DNA from: Symbiodinium natans
Taxonomy: Eukaryota > Sar > Dinophyceae > Suessiales > Symbiodiniaceae
DNA length: 64,000 nucleotides
Direction: 5' to 3'
NCBI GenBank assembly: GCA_905221605.1
Contig: CAJNDS010002449.1
Coordinates: forward strand, 250,001 to 314,000
Below the pieces are notes generated by a model that saw only the letters and a list, made by a program, of their open reading frames with translations, did no database searches and was not told the origin of the DNA. A program made the position numbers and the translations under genes. Each line of letters begins with the position of its first letter. The first letter of the stretch is position 1. Positions 44,410 to 55,805 of this stretch are shown here, in pieces.

Positions 44410-45154
44410 GCCACGGGACCGCTGCTGCGCAGCGAAGAAATCCGAGATGGTCGTAAGCAGAACCTCAGCTGCCAAGTCTGCTGCGCGAAACCCCCACGTC
44501 AGAGGCGTGCTGCGATTTGCGGACAGAGCTCTTCCGGTTCTTCTCCTGGTTTGCTGATCGTTGCCGCAAGGATGTCGTCTGGAGCTGATGTTTAAGGCGT
44601 AGCGGCGTGTGTGTTGGCAGGGGCAGTGGGCGCTGGAAACCCAAGGACCGAGTAAACATGGCCCAGTAAATGCAAAGCATGTCGAAATAGTGCCGCCGTT
44701 GATGGCTGAGTAGGTACATCACTACGTCACACTACTGAGGCCGTCGTGAAGCACTTCTCATGTAGTCCCCCACGGCATCTTCATCACTCACTTTCGAAAG
44801 ACGGAACCGCCCAAGCACCCGAAAGAACCCTGAAAGCCCTCGCCCACCAATCAGCAGCCAGAAGGGCTGCCAGGAGCACGAGGCCCCCAAAGGTCAAGAG
44901 CATGCCGACGCCGCCTCCCGTCCGATGGGGGTTTGGAGTTTATGTTTGGGGGTAGAGGGGTGACATGGCTGTCGGAACCTCCACATCAACCCAAGAGAAA
45001 TCACATCATGTAGGCACTACATCATCCAGCTGGCCTTCCATCGCGGTCACCGCCGGGTCCACCGAGGCAGCGGAAGCCCAGACAGTGCAAAGCCACAGGC
45101 CACGCACCGGGGAGTCCTCAGCAAGAAGCCCTGCGACCTTCACCCTGAACTCCC
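44410..45154 (-). CDS. Membrane protein gene segment, four exons
   Basis: Exon 45154 to about 45038 or 45021 (FRVKVAGLLAEDSPVRGLWL, VWASAASVDPAVTAMEG); exon about 44925-44792, ending at canonical GTGAGT, with a transmembrane helix (GMLLTFGGLVLLAALLAADW); the two join in phase if a GC donor at GGAAG|GCCAGC is used. Then about 44722-44635 (HQRRHYFDMLCIYWAMFTRS) and about 44590-44410 (STPLTWGFRAADLAAEVLLT, ISDFFAAQQRSRG). Function unknown; likely continues into the exons at 43.8-42.0 kb. Confidence 0.68.
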
Positions 45155-45169
45155 CTTAAGCCCTAAGAG

Positions 45170-46110
45170 CCCAAAGGGCTGGTTCGAGGGATTTTGTGTT
45201 TCTCACACACCCCAGCAAACCCAGCAGGCTTTTTGAACTAATCCGGGCAAAGCAATGCATAAGGCACTGAATCTTGGGGTGTTCGGCGAAAATTGCCGAA
45301 ACCTCACAGACTCCAAGACCTCACAGACTCCAAGAGCCTACGCCGTGCCGCGATGGCACCTGCATCAAGATGGCATAGATGAAGGCACCTCCCAGGACCC
45401 CAAATGAAACAAACTGTGTGCAAAGCTTCAAGTTTGGGGGCGTTCAACTCTCACACACTGGAGGGTGAGGATACTGCGCGAAGGTCTGGACACTGAGCGT
45501 GCTCATTGTGACAAGAACCGGCGAGACCGAATTCAAAATTCAGCAGCACCAACTGGTCACAAGCCATTTGCCGAAACCATGTCTTTGGCCCCGTTGCCAG
45601 ATTTGCATCAAGCAAGCGCATGCTACACCAATCGCAGCATGAAAGGTCTACTGAGCCATATTGTGGCTCAACCTCCTCCGCTGGATGTGCTTACTTTGCT
45701 TCATGTTCAAGTGCGGGGCTCCAGAAGGCTCCCAAAAGCATGCCCAAAAAGCTCCATAATAGCAGTTGTAAAGCTTTCCACCAGGCTCCAAGAATAAGAC
45801 TCCCACCAGACTCCCAACAAGCCTTGAAAGGCACCCGAAAGCTTTGTCCCACGAAGGGTGTCCGGGTCCCGGACCAATGGTCAGCAGCGTCAGAATTCCG
45901 ATTCCCAGAAGTTTGAACATTGCAGCGATGCCACCTGCCCAAGATCACGACCAGGTCGCATGAACTGGAACCACGAATCCCAACCTCATGCTTCAAGGTA
46001 GCCTTCTTAATGTGCTGCGAGTTTGTCGCATTGCCAGCCTGAAGGCATTCCCTCAACACCCACCGTCTTTAGCCCACGGGTGGGAATTCGCTGCCTGCAG
46101 TTCTGTAAAT
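45170..46110. other. No confident gene
   Basis: A minus frame from ATG at about 45920 has a hydrophobic start (LLGIGILTLLTIGPGPGHPS), but a second minus frame overlaps it and no splice sites are clear. A ctccaagacctcacagact duplication lies near 45310-45340. Confidence 0.4.
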
Positions 46111-46114
46111 CTAC

Positions 46115-46194
46115 CCAGCGCGAGTGCCTGAGGTCATCCAGTAATTGAAGTGGTAGGTGAGGTACTGCTGGAAGCTTCGGCCCTCGATGTCTTC
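46115..46194 (-). CDS. Internal exon, unknown product
   Basis: Acceptor ATCCTGACAG, donor GTAGAT. 80 bp with nearly all third positions C or G: EDIEGRSFQQYLTYHFNYWM then TSGTRAG. Confidence 0.65.
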
Positions 46195-46721
46195 CTGTCA
46201 GGATATTGCGGGGTGGAGCGAGTCCTTCACTACTTTGGTGATCGAGTTGGTTGGCCTCGAGCTGCACACCAGCCCGAGGTCGTGCTCAGGCTTAAGTCGT
46301 ATCATGATTATGATTATGATTATTATTTTAGTATGCAGGGTCCAAAGACAGATATGATGGTTGGGGTTTCACAGTCTTCCACCCTGGCACTCACCTGGCA
46401 GCACTCACCAGACACTACGCTGTGCGGGGCATACTGAACGGAGAAGAGCGCTCAACTCAGCCCAACTTCAACAACCCCAGAGCCTCAATCTGAGTTCTGC
46501 GCATAGCCCCTTTTTAGACACAAAGGTTTTGGGGCTTAGCGGCTTTAGGCACTTTCGGCTTTGAACTGTGCTGCGCCGCCTTCAAGTAGGCATCGTGCAT
46601 ACGGAAGTAAAGGGACGGAAGCCACCAGGTCCACATCCACACGCCTGACCAACTTGAGTTTGAGAAGTAGCCCTTAAGCTTACCAAAAGAAGAAAAGTCG
46701 AGAAACTAGACTCCGCATGTA

Positions 46722-46799
46722 CCTTTGCACTCTCTTTTGCCTGGCGCTTGACTCCAGTGATCCATTGCGACAGATTCGGTAGGCTAAGGTGGCTATCTG
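46722..46799 (-). CDS. Internal exon, unknown product
   Basis: Acceptor CCCGACCTGCAG, donor GTACAT. Reads SHLSLPNLSQWITGVKRQAK then ESAK; an alternative frame of a longer exon reads DGASIWQPDLQIATLAYRIC. Frame choice is uncertain. Confidence 0.5.
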
Positions 46800-47174
46800 C
46801 AGGTCGGGCTGCCATATGCTAGCACCATCCAGCCGATAATGGTTCGCAGCACCACCCACCACCTGCAGCTAGGGCAGCTAGGGCAGCTAGGATTTGGGAG
46901 CTGGGATTTCCATTGACCATCCCACGAGCCCTCTTGCCCAATGGCCTTTGGGACCCTATACCCCAAGATAAAAGCAACAATCGCCAATGATCTTCTCCTC
47001 AAACACTCCAAAGCCACCCTACAGCACCCCACCACAAATACTGCAAACATGCGTTTTACCTATGCACTGGGGCTTTGCAGATTGTCACAGAACGGATACC
47101 TGGATGGGCAAGATGGCCAGAACCTACAATCTGTATGTTCGACTGACTCCCCAAGCCCTAATCCCAAAATCAAC

Positions 47175-47267
47175 CTTTCGCCACACACAAACGATGAGCC
47201 ATCGCAGTCGGCACACTCATGCTGGCTGAATTGGCTGATGGTCTCGCCGAAGATGGGGCGAAGGATC
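47175..47267 (-). CDS. Internal exon, Cys-rich
   Basis: Acceptor GCGTGCGAG, donor GTTGAT. RILRPIFGETISQFSQHECA then DCDGSSFVCGER with strong bias. A plus frame 46941-47330 is open over it but less biased. This is the last coding block before the satellite island. Confidence 0.62.
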
Positions 47268-47326
47268 CTCGCACGCGAGAGGGCGGATGTTTTCGAACTG
47301 GGGGGGGGGGGGGGGGGGTGGGTGGC

Positions 47327-47354
47327 TTAAATAGGGTCTATTTGGAAGCTGGGA
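47327..47354 (+). repeat. Left 28-bp inverted terminal repeat of the satellite island
   Basis: Starts TTAAATAGGGTCTATTTGG and is the exact reverse complement of 55884-55911 over 28 bases (30 of 31 if extended). A poly-G tract lies just outside (47301-47318). Confidence 0.9.
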
Positions 47355-47439
47355 CTCGGGTTTTCTTATAGCCATACACGTTTCCACGAGGGTACGCTGC
47401 TGTCACGTCAGTCGTACTATGGAGGCCTCAGGAACAAGA

Positions 47440-50009
47440 ACCAGGTAGTTCCTCTTTTCTCTTCTCTTTTTCTCCTCAATCCTAAAGTCGAAGGCTCTCG
47501 TGAGGAGAAGAGAAGGGAGAGAAGGAGGGAAAGATAAGAGGAACACGATTTTCATGGGAAGAGCCAAGAAAAGAATAGAAGAGAGATAAAACAAGGCGCA
47601 AAGAAGATGGTACTCTTCTTTATCTATCCTCTCTCCCTTATCTCTCCGTTCCCTCTGTCTTTTCGAAATGAGAAAAACAAAAAGAAAGATGAAAAGAAGA
47701 AGGGTTAGGAAAAGAGCCGAAGAGATAGGCCGAAAAGAGGGGTATGGTGAAGTACGGCAAAGGTCCACGCACAAGGAGTCACCTTCTGCTTACCCTTCCA
47801 CTGCTTGATTTTACAAGCTCCTTTCTTGTGTTTTATCAGTTAAAATTAAAAGGAAACAGAAGGAGAGAAGGGAAAGGGAAGTGAGAGAGGAGAGACAACA
47901 AGGAGGCCATTTTAATTTCCTGTGAGTTATCAAAAGGAATGCAATATTATGGGAAGAGCAATGGAAAAAAAGAGTGGAAGAGAAATTAAGACAGGAGAGG
48001 GAGGTGCAAAAATAAGGCAAAGAGAAGATGGTGCCGTTTTCATCTCACCTCTCGTTCTTATCTTCCTCTTCTCTGGTTCTTTTCCCTGTGAAATAAAAAA
48101 ACAAAAGGAAGGACAATGAACATATAAAGGAACCCGTTTTCGTTTTCCGTTTGGGCACAAGGAAAAAAAACAGAGGCGATAGGGCGAGAGGAGGGGTTTG
48201 CTGAAGCATGGGGAGGGTGTACGGGCAAGGGGCCAACTCCGCCCACTTCCCCCATCCATTGAAAGAGGAAAAGGAACAGGGCCTCCATTCCCCTCTTATT
48301 CTTCCTTTCTTGCGTTTTTGTCGTTTAGAAGGGAACAGGAGAAGAGGAGGGAGAGAGAAGGAGAGAGGAGACATAAAAAGGGTTGCATTTTTAATGGGAA
48401 GAGCAAAGAAAAGACCAGAAGAGAGATGATGGGAGAAGAGGGGGAGACAAAACAAGGCGCACAGAAAATGGGCAGATAAGAAGAGAGGAAAGGGAATGAC
48501 CAAGTACAATGAGGAGTTCTTCAATTTCCCTCCCTATCTCTTATGTTACTTTTCCTTCTTGTGGGGTGTCCCTTTTTCTCTTGAAGATGCAGAAAACGAT
48601 TGAAAAGGACACCCGTTCCATCGCCCATATGTAGGGAAAAAGAGAGAGAATCATGAGCATCAGCTGGGCTTGCTGCCAATCCAACATGGGCGTCCCTTTT
48701 AATCGCATTCTGTGTCCTTTTTTCTCGCTTGAAGATGCAGAAAACGATCCAAAAGCACATCTGTTGGAGGAAGAGAGAAGGAGAGAGGAGAGATACCAAG
48801 GATTGCATATTTAATGGGAAGAGCAAGGAAGAGAATAGAAGACAGATGAATAGAGAAGATGGCGCTCTTCTTTATCTATTCTCTCTCCCTTGTTTCTCCC
48901 TTCCCTCTTTCTTTTCGAAATGAGAAAAACAAAAAGGAAGAACTATGAGAAGGAGAAGAGTAAGGAAAGGAACAGAAGAGATAGGCCGAGAGGATGAATA
49001 TGATGGAGTATTATGGAAAGGCTCACGCGCAAGGAGTCACCCTCTGCTTACCTTTTCACTGCTTTATCATATGAGTTCCTTTCTTGTGTTTTATCAGTTA
49101 AAAGGAAGCGGAAGAAGAGAAGGGAAAGGGAAGTGAGAGAGGAAAGATAACAAGGATGCTATGTTTCCCGAAGCGTGCTGCAAGGAATAGAAGAGACAGG
49201 AAGCAAGGAGACGGAATCACAAAATAAGGCGCAAAGCTGTACATATCATCTCTCCCTTGTCTCTCCCTATTCCCTTTCGAACTAGAAAAAACCATTCTTG
49301 CTTTTCACAGATAGGTTCCCTCTCTCCTCTTCAGGAAATCCCCTTTCCCTTATGTTGCTTTTTGAAGCGAATAAGAAAAATAGCAGATAAGAAGAGAGGA
49401 AAGGGTCAATTTCCCTCCCTATCTCTTATGTTGCTTTTCCTTCTTGTGGGGTGTCCCTGTTTCTCTTGAAGATGCAGAAAACGATTGAAAAGGACACCCG
49501 TTCCATCGCCCATGTGTAGGGAAAGAGAGAGAATCATGAGCATCAGCTGGGCTTGCTGCCAATCCAACATGGGCGTCCCTTTTAATCGCAGTCTGTGTCC
49601 TTTTTTCTCGCTTGAAGATGCAGAAAACGATCCAAAAGCACATCTGTTGGAGGAAGAGAGAAGGAGAGAGGAGAGATACCAAGGATTGCATATTTAATGG
49701 GAAGAGCAAGGAAGAGAATAGAAGACAGATGAATAGAGAAGAGGGAGAGACAAAACAAGGCGCAGAGAAGATGGCACTCTTCTTTATCTATTCTCTCTCC
49801 CTTGTTTCTCCCTTCCCTCTTTCTTTTCGAAATGAGAAAAACAAAAAGGAAGAACTATGAGAAGGAGAAGAGTAAGGAAAGGAACAGAAGAGATAGGCCG
49901 AGAGGATGAATATGATGGAGTATTATGGAAAGGCTCACGCGCAAGGAGTCACCCTCTGCTTACCTTTCCACTGCTTTATCATATGAGTTCCTTTCTTGTG
50001 TTTTATCAG
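47440..50009. repeat. Purine-rich satellite, about 0.42-kb monomer and 0.88-kb higher-order unit
   Basis: The word gggaagagc recurs at about 47556, 47951, 48396, 48816 and 49699 with diverged flanks (aaggcgcaaagaagatgg, ctcttctttatctatc, cttttcgaaatgagaaaaac, ttcttgtgttttatcag). 48524-49097 and 49408-50009 are nearly identical direct repeats, offset about 885-912 bp because of a 27-bp indel. Long stretches of one strand are almost pure purine. No gene supported despite many short ORFs. Confidence 0.9.
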
Positions 50010-50040
50010 CAGAAGAGAAGGGAAAAGCAAAAATTGAGCC

Positions 50041-52062
50041 CAACATTTTAGGACCAGGGCTTGCGATCTGACTCTTTGGAGCAAAAATCGATTCCAAAAT
50101 CTTAGGGACCAGGGCTTGCGATGTTACTCTTTGGAGCAAGAAATGAGCCCAAAATCTTAAAGACCGGGGCTTGCGATTTCACCTTTTGGAGCAAATACTG
50201 GGCCCAAAATCTTAGGGACCAGGGCTTGCAATTTGACTCCGTGGAGCACAAATCGACCCCGAAATCTTAGGGACCAGGGCTTGCGATTTGACTCTGTGGA
50301 GCACAAATCGACCCCGAAAACTTAGGGACCAGGGCTTGCGATTTGACTCTTTGGAGCAAAAATCGACCCAAAAATCTAAGGGACCAGGGCTTGCGATTTT
50401 ACTCTTTGGCGCAAAAACTGGGCCCCAAATCTTAGGGACCAGGGCTTGCGATGTCACTCTTTGGAGCAAAATTGAACCCAAAGTCTTAGGGACCAGGGCT
50501 TGCGATTTGACTCTTTGGAGCAAAAACTGGGCCCAAAATCTTAGGGAGCAGGGTTTGCGATTTGACTCTTTGGAGCAAAAACTGGGCCCCAAATCTTAGG
50601 GACCAGGGCTTGCGGTTTGACTCTTTGGAGCAAAAATTGAACCCAAAATCTTAGGGACCAGGGCTTGCGATTTGACTCTTTGAACCAAAAACTGGGCCCA
50701 AAATCTTAGGGACAAGGGCTTGCGATGTCACTCTTTGGAGCAAAAAATGAACCCAAAATCTTAGGGACCAGGGCTTGCGATTTGACTCTTTGGAGCAAAA
50801 ACTGGGCCCCAAATCTTAGGGACCAGGGCTTGCGATTTGACTCTTTGGAGCAAAAAATGAACCCAAAATCTTAGGGACCAGGGCTTGCGATTTGACTCTT
50901 TGGAGCAAAAACTGGGCCCCAAATCTTAGGGACCAGGGCTTGCGATGTCACTCTTTGGAGCAAAAAACGAACCCAAAATCTTAAGGACCAGGGCTTGCGA
51001 TGTCACTCTTTGGAGCAAAAATTGAACCCAAAATCTTAGGGACCAGGACTTGCGATGTCACTCTTTGGAGCAAAAACTGGGCCCCAAATCTTAGGGACCA
51101 GGGCTTGCGATTTGACTCTTTGGAGCAAAAACTGGGCCCAAAATCTTAGGGACCAGGGCTTGCGATGTTACTCTTTGGAGCAAAAACTGGGCCCCAAATC
51201 TTAGGGACCAGGGCTTGCGATGTCACTCTTTGGAGCAAAAATTGAACCCAAAATCTTAGGGACCAGGACTTGCGATGTCACTCTTTGGAGCAAAAACTGG
51301 GCCCCCAATCTTAGGGACCAGAGCTTGCGATGTCACTCTTTGGAGCAAAAATTGAACCCAAAATCTTAGGGACCAGGGCTTGCGATTTGACTCTTCGGAG
51401 CAAAAACTGGGCCCCAAATCTTAGGGACCAGGGCTTGCGATGTTACTCTTTGGAGCAAAGATTGAACCCAAAATCTTAGGGACCAGGGCTTGCGATTTGA
51501 CCCTTTGGAGCAAAAACTGGGCCCAAAATCTTAGGGACCAGGGCTTGCGATTTGACTCTTTGGAGCAACTGGGCCCAAGATCTTAGGGACCAGGGCTTGC
51601 GATGTCACTCTTTTGGGCAAGAAATGCGCCCAAAATCTTAGGGACCAGGGCTTGCGATTTGACCCTTTGGAGCAAAAACTGTGCCCCAAATCTTAGGGAC
51701 CAGGGCTTGCGGTTTGACTCTGTGGAGCAAAAATTGAACCCGAAATCTTCGGGACCAGGGCTTGCGATTTGACTCTTCGGAGCAAGAAATGAGCCCAAAA
51801 TCTTAAGGACCAGGGCTTGCTTTGGAGCAAAAAACTGAGTCCAAAATCTTAGGGACCAGGGCTTGCGATTTGACTCTTTGGAGCAAAAACTGGGCCCCAA
51901 ATAATAGGGACCAGGGCTTGCGATGTTACTCTTTGGGGCAAGAAATGAGCCCAAAATCTTAGGGACCAGGGCTTGCGATGTTACTCTTTGGGGCAAGAAA
52001 TGAGCTCAAAATCTTAGGGACCAGGGCTTGCGATGTCACTTTTTGGAGCAAAAACTGTGCCC
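50041..52062. repeat. 55-bp tandem repeat, about 37 copies
   Basis: Unit cttagggaccagggcttgcg + attgactctttggagcaaaaa + tgggcccaaaat, with two alternating tails (actgggcccc and attgaaccc) and two middles (gatttgac, gatgtcac). Some ORFs stay open through it because 54-55 bp is near a multiple of three; not coding. Confidence 0.97.
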
Positions 52063-52430
52063 TAGTATTGGGGGGAGGAGGGCTCGTGATTTAGTATTGG
52101 GAGGAGGCCCGGGCTCGTAAATTAGTATTGGGGGGAGGCCCGGCTCGTGATTTAGTATTGCGGGAGGCCCGGGCTCGTGATTTAGTATTGGGGGGAGGCC
52201 CGGGCTCGTGATTTAGTATTGGGGGGAGGCCCGGCCTCGTAATTTGGAGGCCCGGGCTCGTGATTTAGCCCGGGCTCGTGATTTAGTATTGGGGGGAGGC
52301 CCGGGCTCGTGATTTAGTATTGCGGGAAGGCCCGGGCTCGTAATTTAGTATTGGGGGGAGGCCCGGGCTCGTGATTTAGTATTGGGGGGAGGCCCGGGCT
52401 CGTGGTTTAGTATTGGGGGGAGGAGGATGC
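52063..52430. repeat. 31-bp tandem repeat, about 12 copies
   Basis: Unit ttagtattggggggaggccc plus gggctcgtgat, with two shortened copies near 52240-52280. Confidence 0.95.
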
Positions 52431-52439
52431 CCCAGCCCC

Positions 52440-52862
52440 CACCCCCCATTTGGAAATAAATGAATTACTTGAATTAATTGAAATAATTGAATTAATTCAA
52501 TTAATTCAATTAATTCATTTATTTCCAAAGGGGAGGTGGAATTAATTGAATTAGTTGAATTAATTCAATTATTTCAATTAATTCAATTAATTCAATTAAT
52601 TCATTTATTTCCAAAGGGGGGGGAGGGGTGGGGGCTGGGGAATCCCCCCATTTGGAAATAATTGAATTAATTGAATTAATTGAATTAATTGAATTAATTG
52701 AATTAATTGAATCAATTCAATTAATTCAATTAATTCAATTAATTCAATTAATTCAATTAATTCCACCCCCCCCCTTTGGAAATAAATGAATTAATGAATT
52801 AATTGAATTAATTGAATTAATTGAATTAATTGAATTAATTGAATTAATTGAATTAATTGAAT
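52440..52862. repeat. AATTAATTG hairpin elements
   Basis: Blocks of (aattaattg)n followed by the inverse (aattaattc)n, framed by tttggaaataaatg on one side and catttatttccaaa on the other, with C- and G-rich caps. Each block is one large palindrome. Confidence 0.93.
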
Positions 52863-53325
52863 TCCGCGATAGTTTAAATAATTTCGGGCCTCCAGAAAGG
52901 CGCGGCTCGATTTGGCCAGATTTTGCCGGGCAGTCTGCGGGCAAAATTTGGCCAAATCGGGCTGCTCCTCGAACGCGATGAGAAATGCGCGGCTCGATTT
53001 GGCCAAATTTTGCCGGGCAGCCTCCGGGCAAAATTTGGCCAAATCGAGCCGCGCCTTTCTGAAGGCCCGAAATTTTTAAACTATCGCGGCTCGATTTGGC
53101 CAAATTTTGCCGGGCAGCTTCCGGGCAAAATTTGGCCAAATCGGGCTGCCCTTCGTATGCGATGAGAAATGCGTGGCTCGATTTGGCCAAATTTTGCCCG
53201 GAGGCTGCCCGGCAAAATTTGGCCAAATCGAGCCGCGATAGTTTAATTCGGGCCTCCAGAAAGGCGCGGCTCGATTTGGCCAAATTTTGCCGGGCAGCCT
53301 CCGGGCAAAATTTGGCCAAATCGAG
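52863..53325. repeat. CGATTTGGCC hairpin array, copy 1
   Basis: Repeated perfect hairpins: ctcgatttggccaaattttg / caaaatttggccaaatcgag with an 11-base spacer (gggcagcctcc or variants). These sit inside a larger inverted repeat whose arms begin gcgatagtttaaataatttc and end in its complement. About 460 bp is duplicated at 54674-55140. Confidence 0.93.
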
Positions 53326-53339
53326 CGGGGGGTGGGGTC

Positions 53340-54420
53340 TGGGGAATCCCCCCCATTTGGAAATAATGAATTAAATTGAATTAATTGAATTAATTGAATT
53401 AATTCAATTAATTCAATTAATTCAATTAATTCGCCAATTAATTCAATTAATTAATTCATTTTTTCCAAAGGGGGGGGAGGGGTGGGGGCTGGGGAATCCC
53501 CCCCATTTGGAAATAAATGAATTAATTGAATTAATTGAAATAATAATCGAAATAATTCAATTAATTCAATTAGTTCATTTATTTCCAAAGGGGAGGTGGA
53601 ATTAGTTGAATTAATTGAATTAATTCCAATTAATTCAATTAATTCAATTATTTCCAAATGGGGGGGATTCCCCAGCCCCCACCCCCCCCTTTGGAAATAA
53701 ATGAATTAATTGAATTAATTGAATTAATTGAATTAATTCAATTAATTCAAATAATTCAATTAATTCATTTATTTCCAAAGGGGAGGTGGAATTAATTGAA
53801 TTAATTGAATTAATTCAATTATTTCAATTAATTCAATTAATTCATTTATTTCCAAATGGGGGGGATTCCCCAGCCCCCACCCCCCCCCCCCTTTGGAAAT
53901 AAATGAATTAATTGAATTAATTGAATTAATTGAATTAATTGAATTAATTGAATTAATTGAATTAATTGAATTTCAATTAATTCAATTAATTCATTTATTT
54001 CCAAAGGGGAGGTGGAATTAATTGAATTAGTTGAATTAATTCAATTATTTCAATTAATTCAATTAATTCAATTAATTCTTAATTCATCCAAAGGGGGGGG
54101 AGGGGTGGGGGCTGGGGAATCCCCCCATTTGGAAATAATTGAATTAATTGAATTAATTGAATTAATTGAATTAATTGAATTATTGAATCAATTCAATTAA
54201 TTCAATTAATTCAATTAATTCAATTAATTCCACCCCCCCTTTGGAAATAAATGAATTAATTGAATTAATTGAATTAATTCAATTAAATTCAATTAATTCA
54301 ATTAATTCAATTAAATTAATTCAATTAATTCAATTAATTCAATTAATTCATTTATTTCCAAAGGGGGGGGGTGGGGGCTGGGGAATCCCCCCCATTTGGA
54401 AATGAATGAACTAATTGAAC
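53340..54420. repeat. AATTAATTG hairpin elements, middle group
   Basis: Same hairpin units as 52440-52862, five or six blocks, separated by ggggattccccagcccccac-type linkers. Confidence 0.93.
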
Positions 54421-54423
54421 GAA

Positions 54424-55140
54424 ATTATTTAAACTATCGCGGCTCGATTTGGCCAAATTTTGCCGGGCAGCCTGCGGGCAAAATTTGGCCAAATCGGGCT
54501 GCTCTTCGTATGCCATGAGAAATGCGCGGCTCGATTTGGCCAAATTTTGCCCGGAGGCTGCCCGGCAAAATTTGGCCAAATCGAGCCGCGCATTTCTCAG
54601 CGCGTACGACGAGCAGCCCGATTTGGCCAAATTTTGCCCGCAGACTTCCCGGCAAAATTTGGCCAAATCGAGCCGCGATAGTTTAAATAATTTCGGGCCT
54701 CCAGAAAGGCGCGGCTCGATTTGGCCAGATTTTGCCGGGCAGTCTGCGGGCAAAATTTGGCCAAATCGGGCTGCTCGTCGAACGCGATGAGAAATGCGCG
54801 GCTCGATTTGGCCAAATTTTGCCGGGCAGCCTCCGGGCAAAATTTGGCCAAATCGAGCCGCGCCTTTCTGAAGGCCCGAAATTTTTAAACTATCGCGGCT
54901 CGATTTGGCCAAATTTTGCCGGGCAGCTTCCGGGCAAAATTTGGCCAAATCGGGCTGCCCTTCGTATGCGATGAGAAATGCGTGGCTCGATTTGGCCAAA
55001 TTTTGCCCGGAGGCTGCCCGGCAAAATTTGGCCAAATCGAGCCGCGATAGTTTAAATAATTTCGGGCCTCCAGAAAGGCGCGGCTCGATTTGGCCAAATT
55101 TTGCCGGGCAGCCTCCGGGCAAAATTTGGCCAAATCGAGC
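54424..55140. repeat. CGATTTGGCC hairpin array, copy 2
   Basis: Contains the 460-bp copy of 52864-53325 (offset about 1810 bp, only a few differences) preceded by about 250 bp of further hairpins. Open in both directions (the palindromes read AKFCPEAARQNLAKSS either way), hence false ORFs up to 288 codons. Confidence 0.93.
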
Positions 55141-55149
55141 TGGGGGGGT

Positions 55150-55790
55150 GGGGTCTGGGGAATCCCCCCCATTTGGAAATAAATGAATTAATTGAATTAA
55201 TTGAATTAATTGAATCAATTAATTATTAATTCAATTAATTCCACCCCCCCTTTGGAAATAAATGAATTAATTGAATTAATTGAATTAATTGAATTAATTG
55301 AATTAATTGAATTAATTCAATTAATTCAATTAATTCAATTAATTCAATTAATTCATTTATTTCCAAAGGGGGGGGAGGGGTGGGGGCTGGGGAATCCCCC
55401 CCATTTGGAAATAAATGAATTAATTGAATTAATTGAATTAATCGAAATAATTCAACTAATTCAATTAATTCAATTAATTCATTTATTTCCAAAGGGGAGG
55501 TGGAATTAATTGAATTAATTGAATTAATTCCAATTAATTCAATTAATTCAATTAATTCAATTAATTCAATTAATTCAATTAATTCATTTATTTCAAAGGG
55601 GGGGGTTCAATTAATTCAATTAATTCAATTAATTCAATTAATTCAATTAATTCAATTAATTCAACTAATTCAATTAATTCCACCCCCCCTTTGGAAATAA
55701 ATGAATTAATTGAATTAATTGATTAAATTCATTAAATTCCAGGGGGAAAGTGGAAATTAAGGAATTTAATGAATTAAATTCTGTCTGTGC
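55150..55790. repeat. AATTAATTG hairpin elements, right group
   Basis: Same unit; the array degrades after 55690 (gattaaattcattaaattcc). Confidence 0.93.
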
Positions 55791-55805
55791 AACCCTACAG
55801 GACCT

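Noticed and set aside
52247-52270. Insertion within the 31-bp array
   Set aside because: Explained by two shortened repeat copies.
52753-55700. Proteins of up to 288 codons with AKFCPEAARQNLAKSS repeats
   Set aside because: The hairpin arms read almost the same in both orientations, so long frames appear on both strands; no bias or conserved start.
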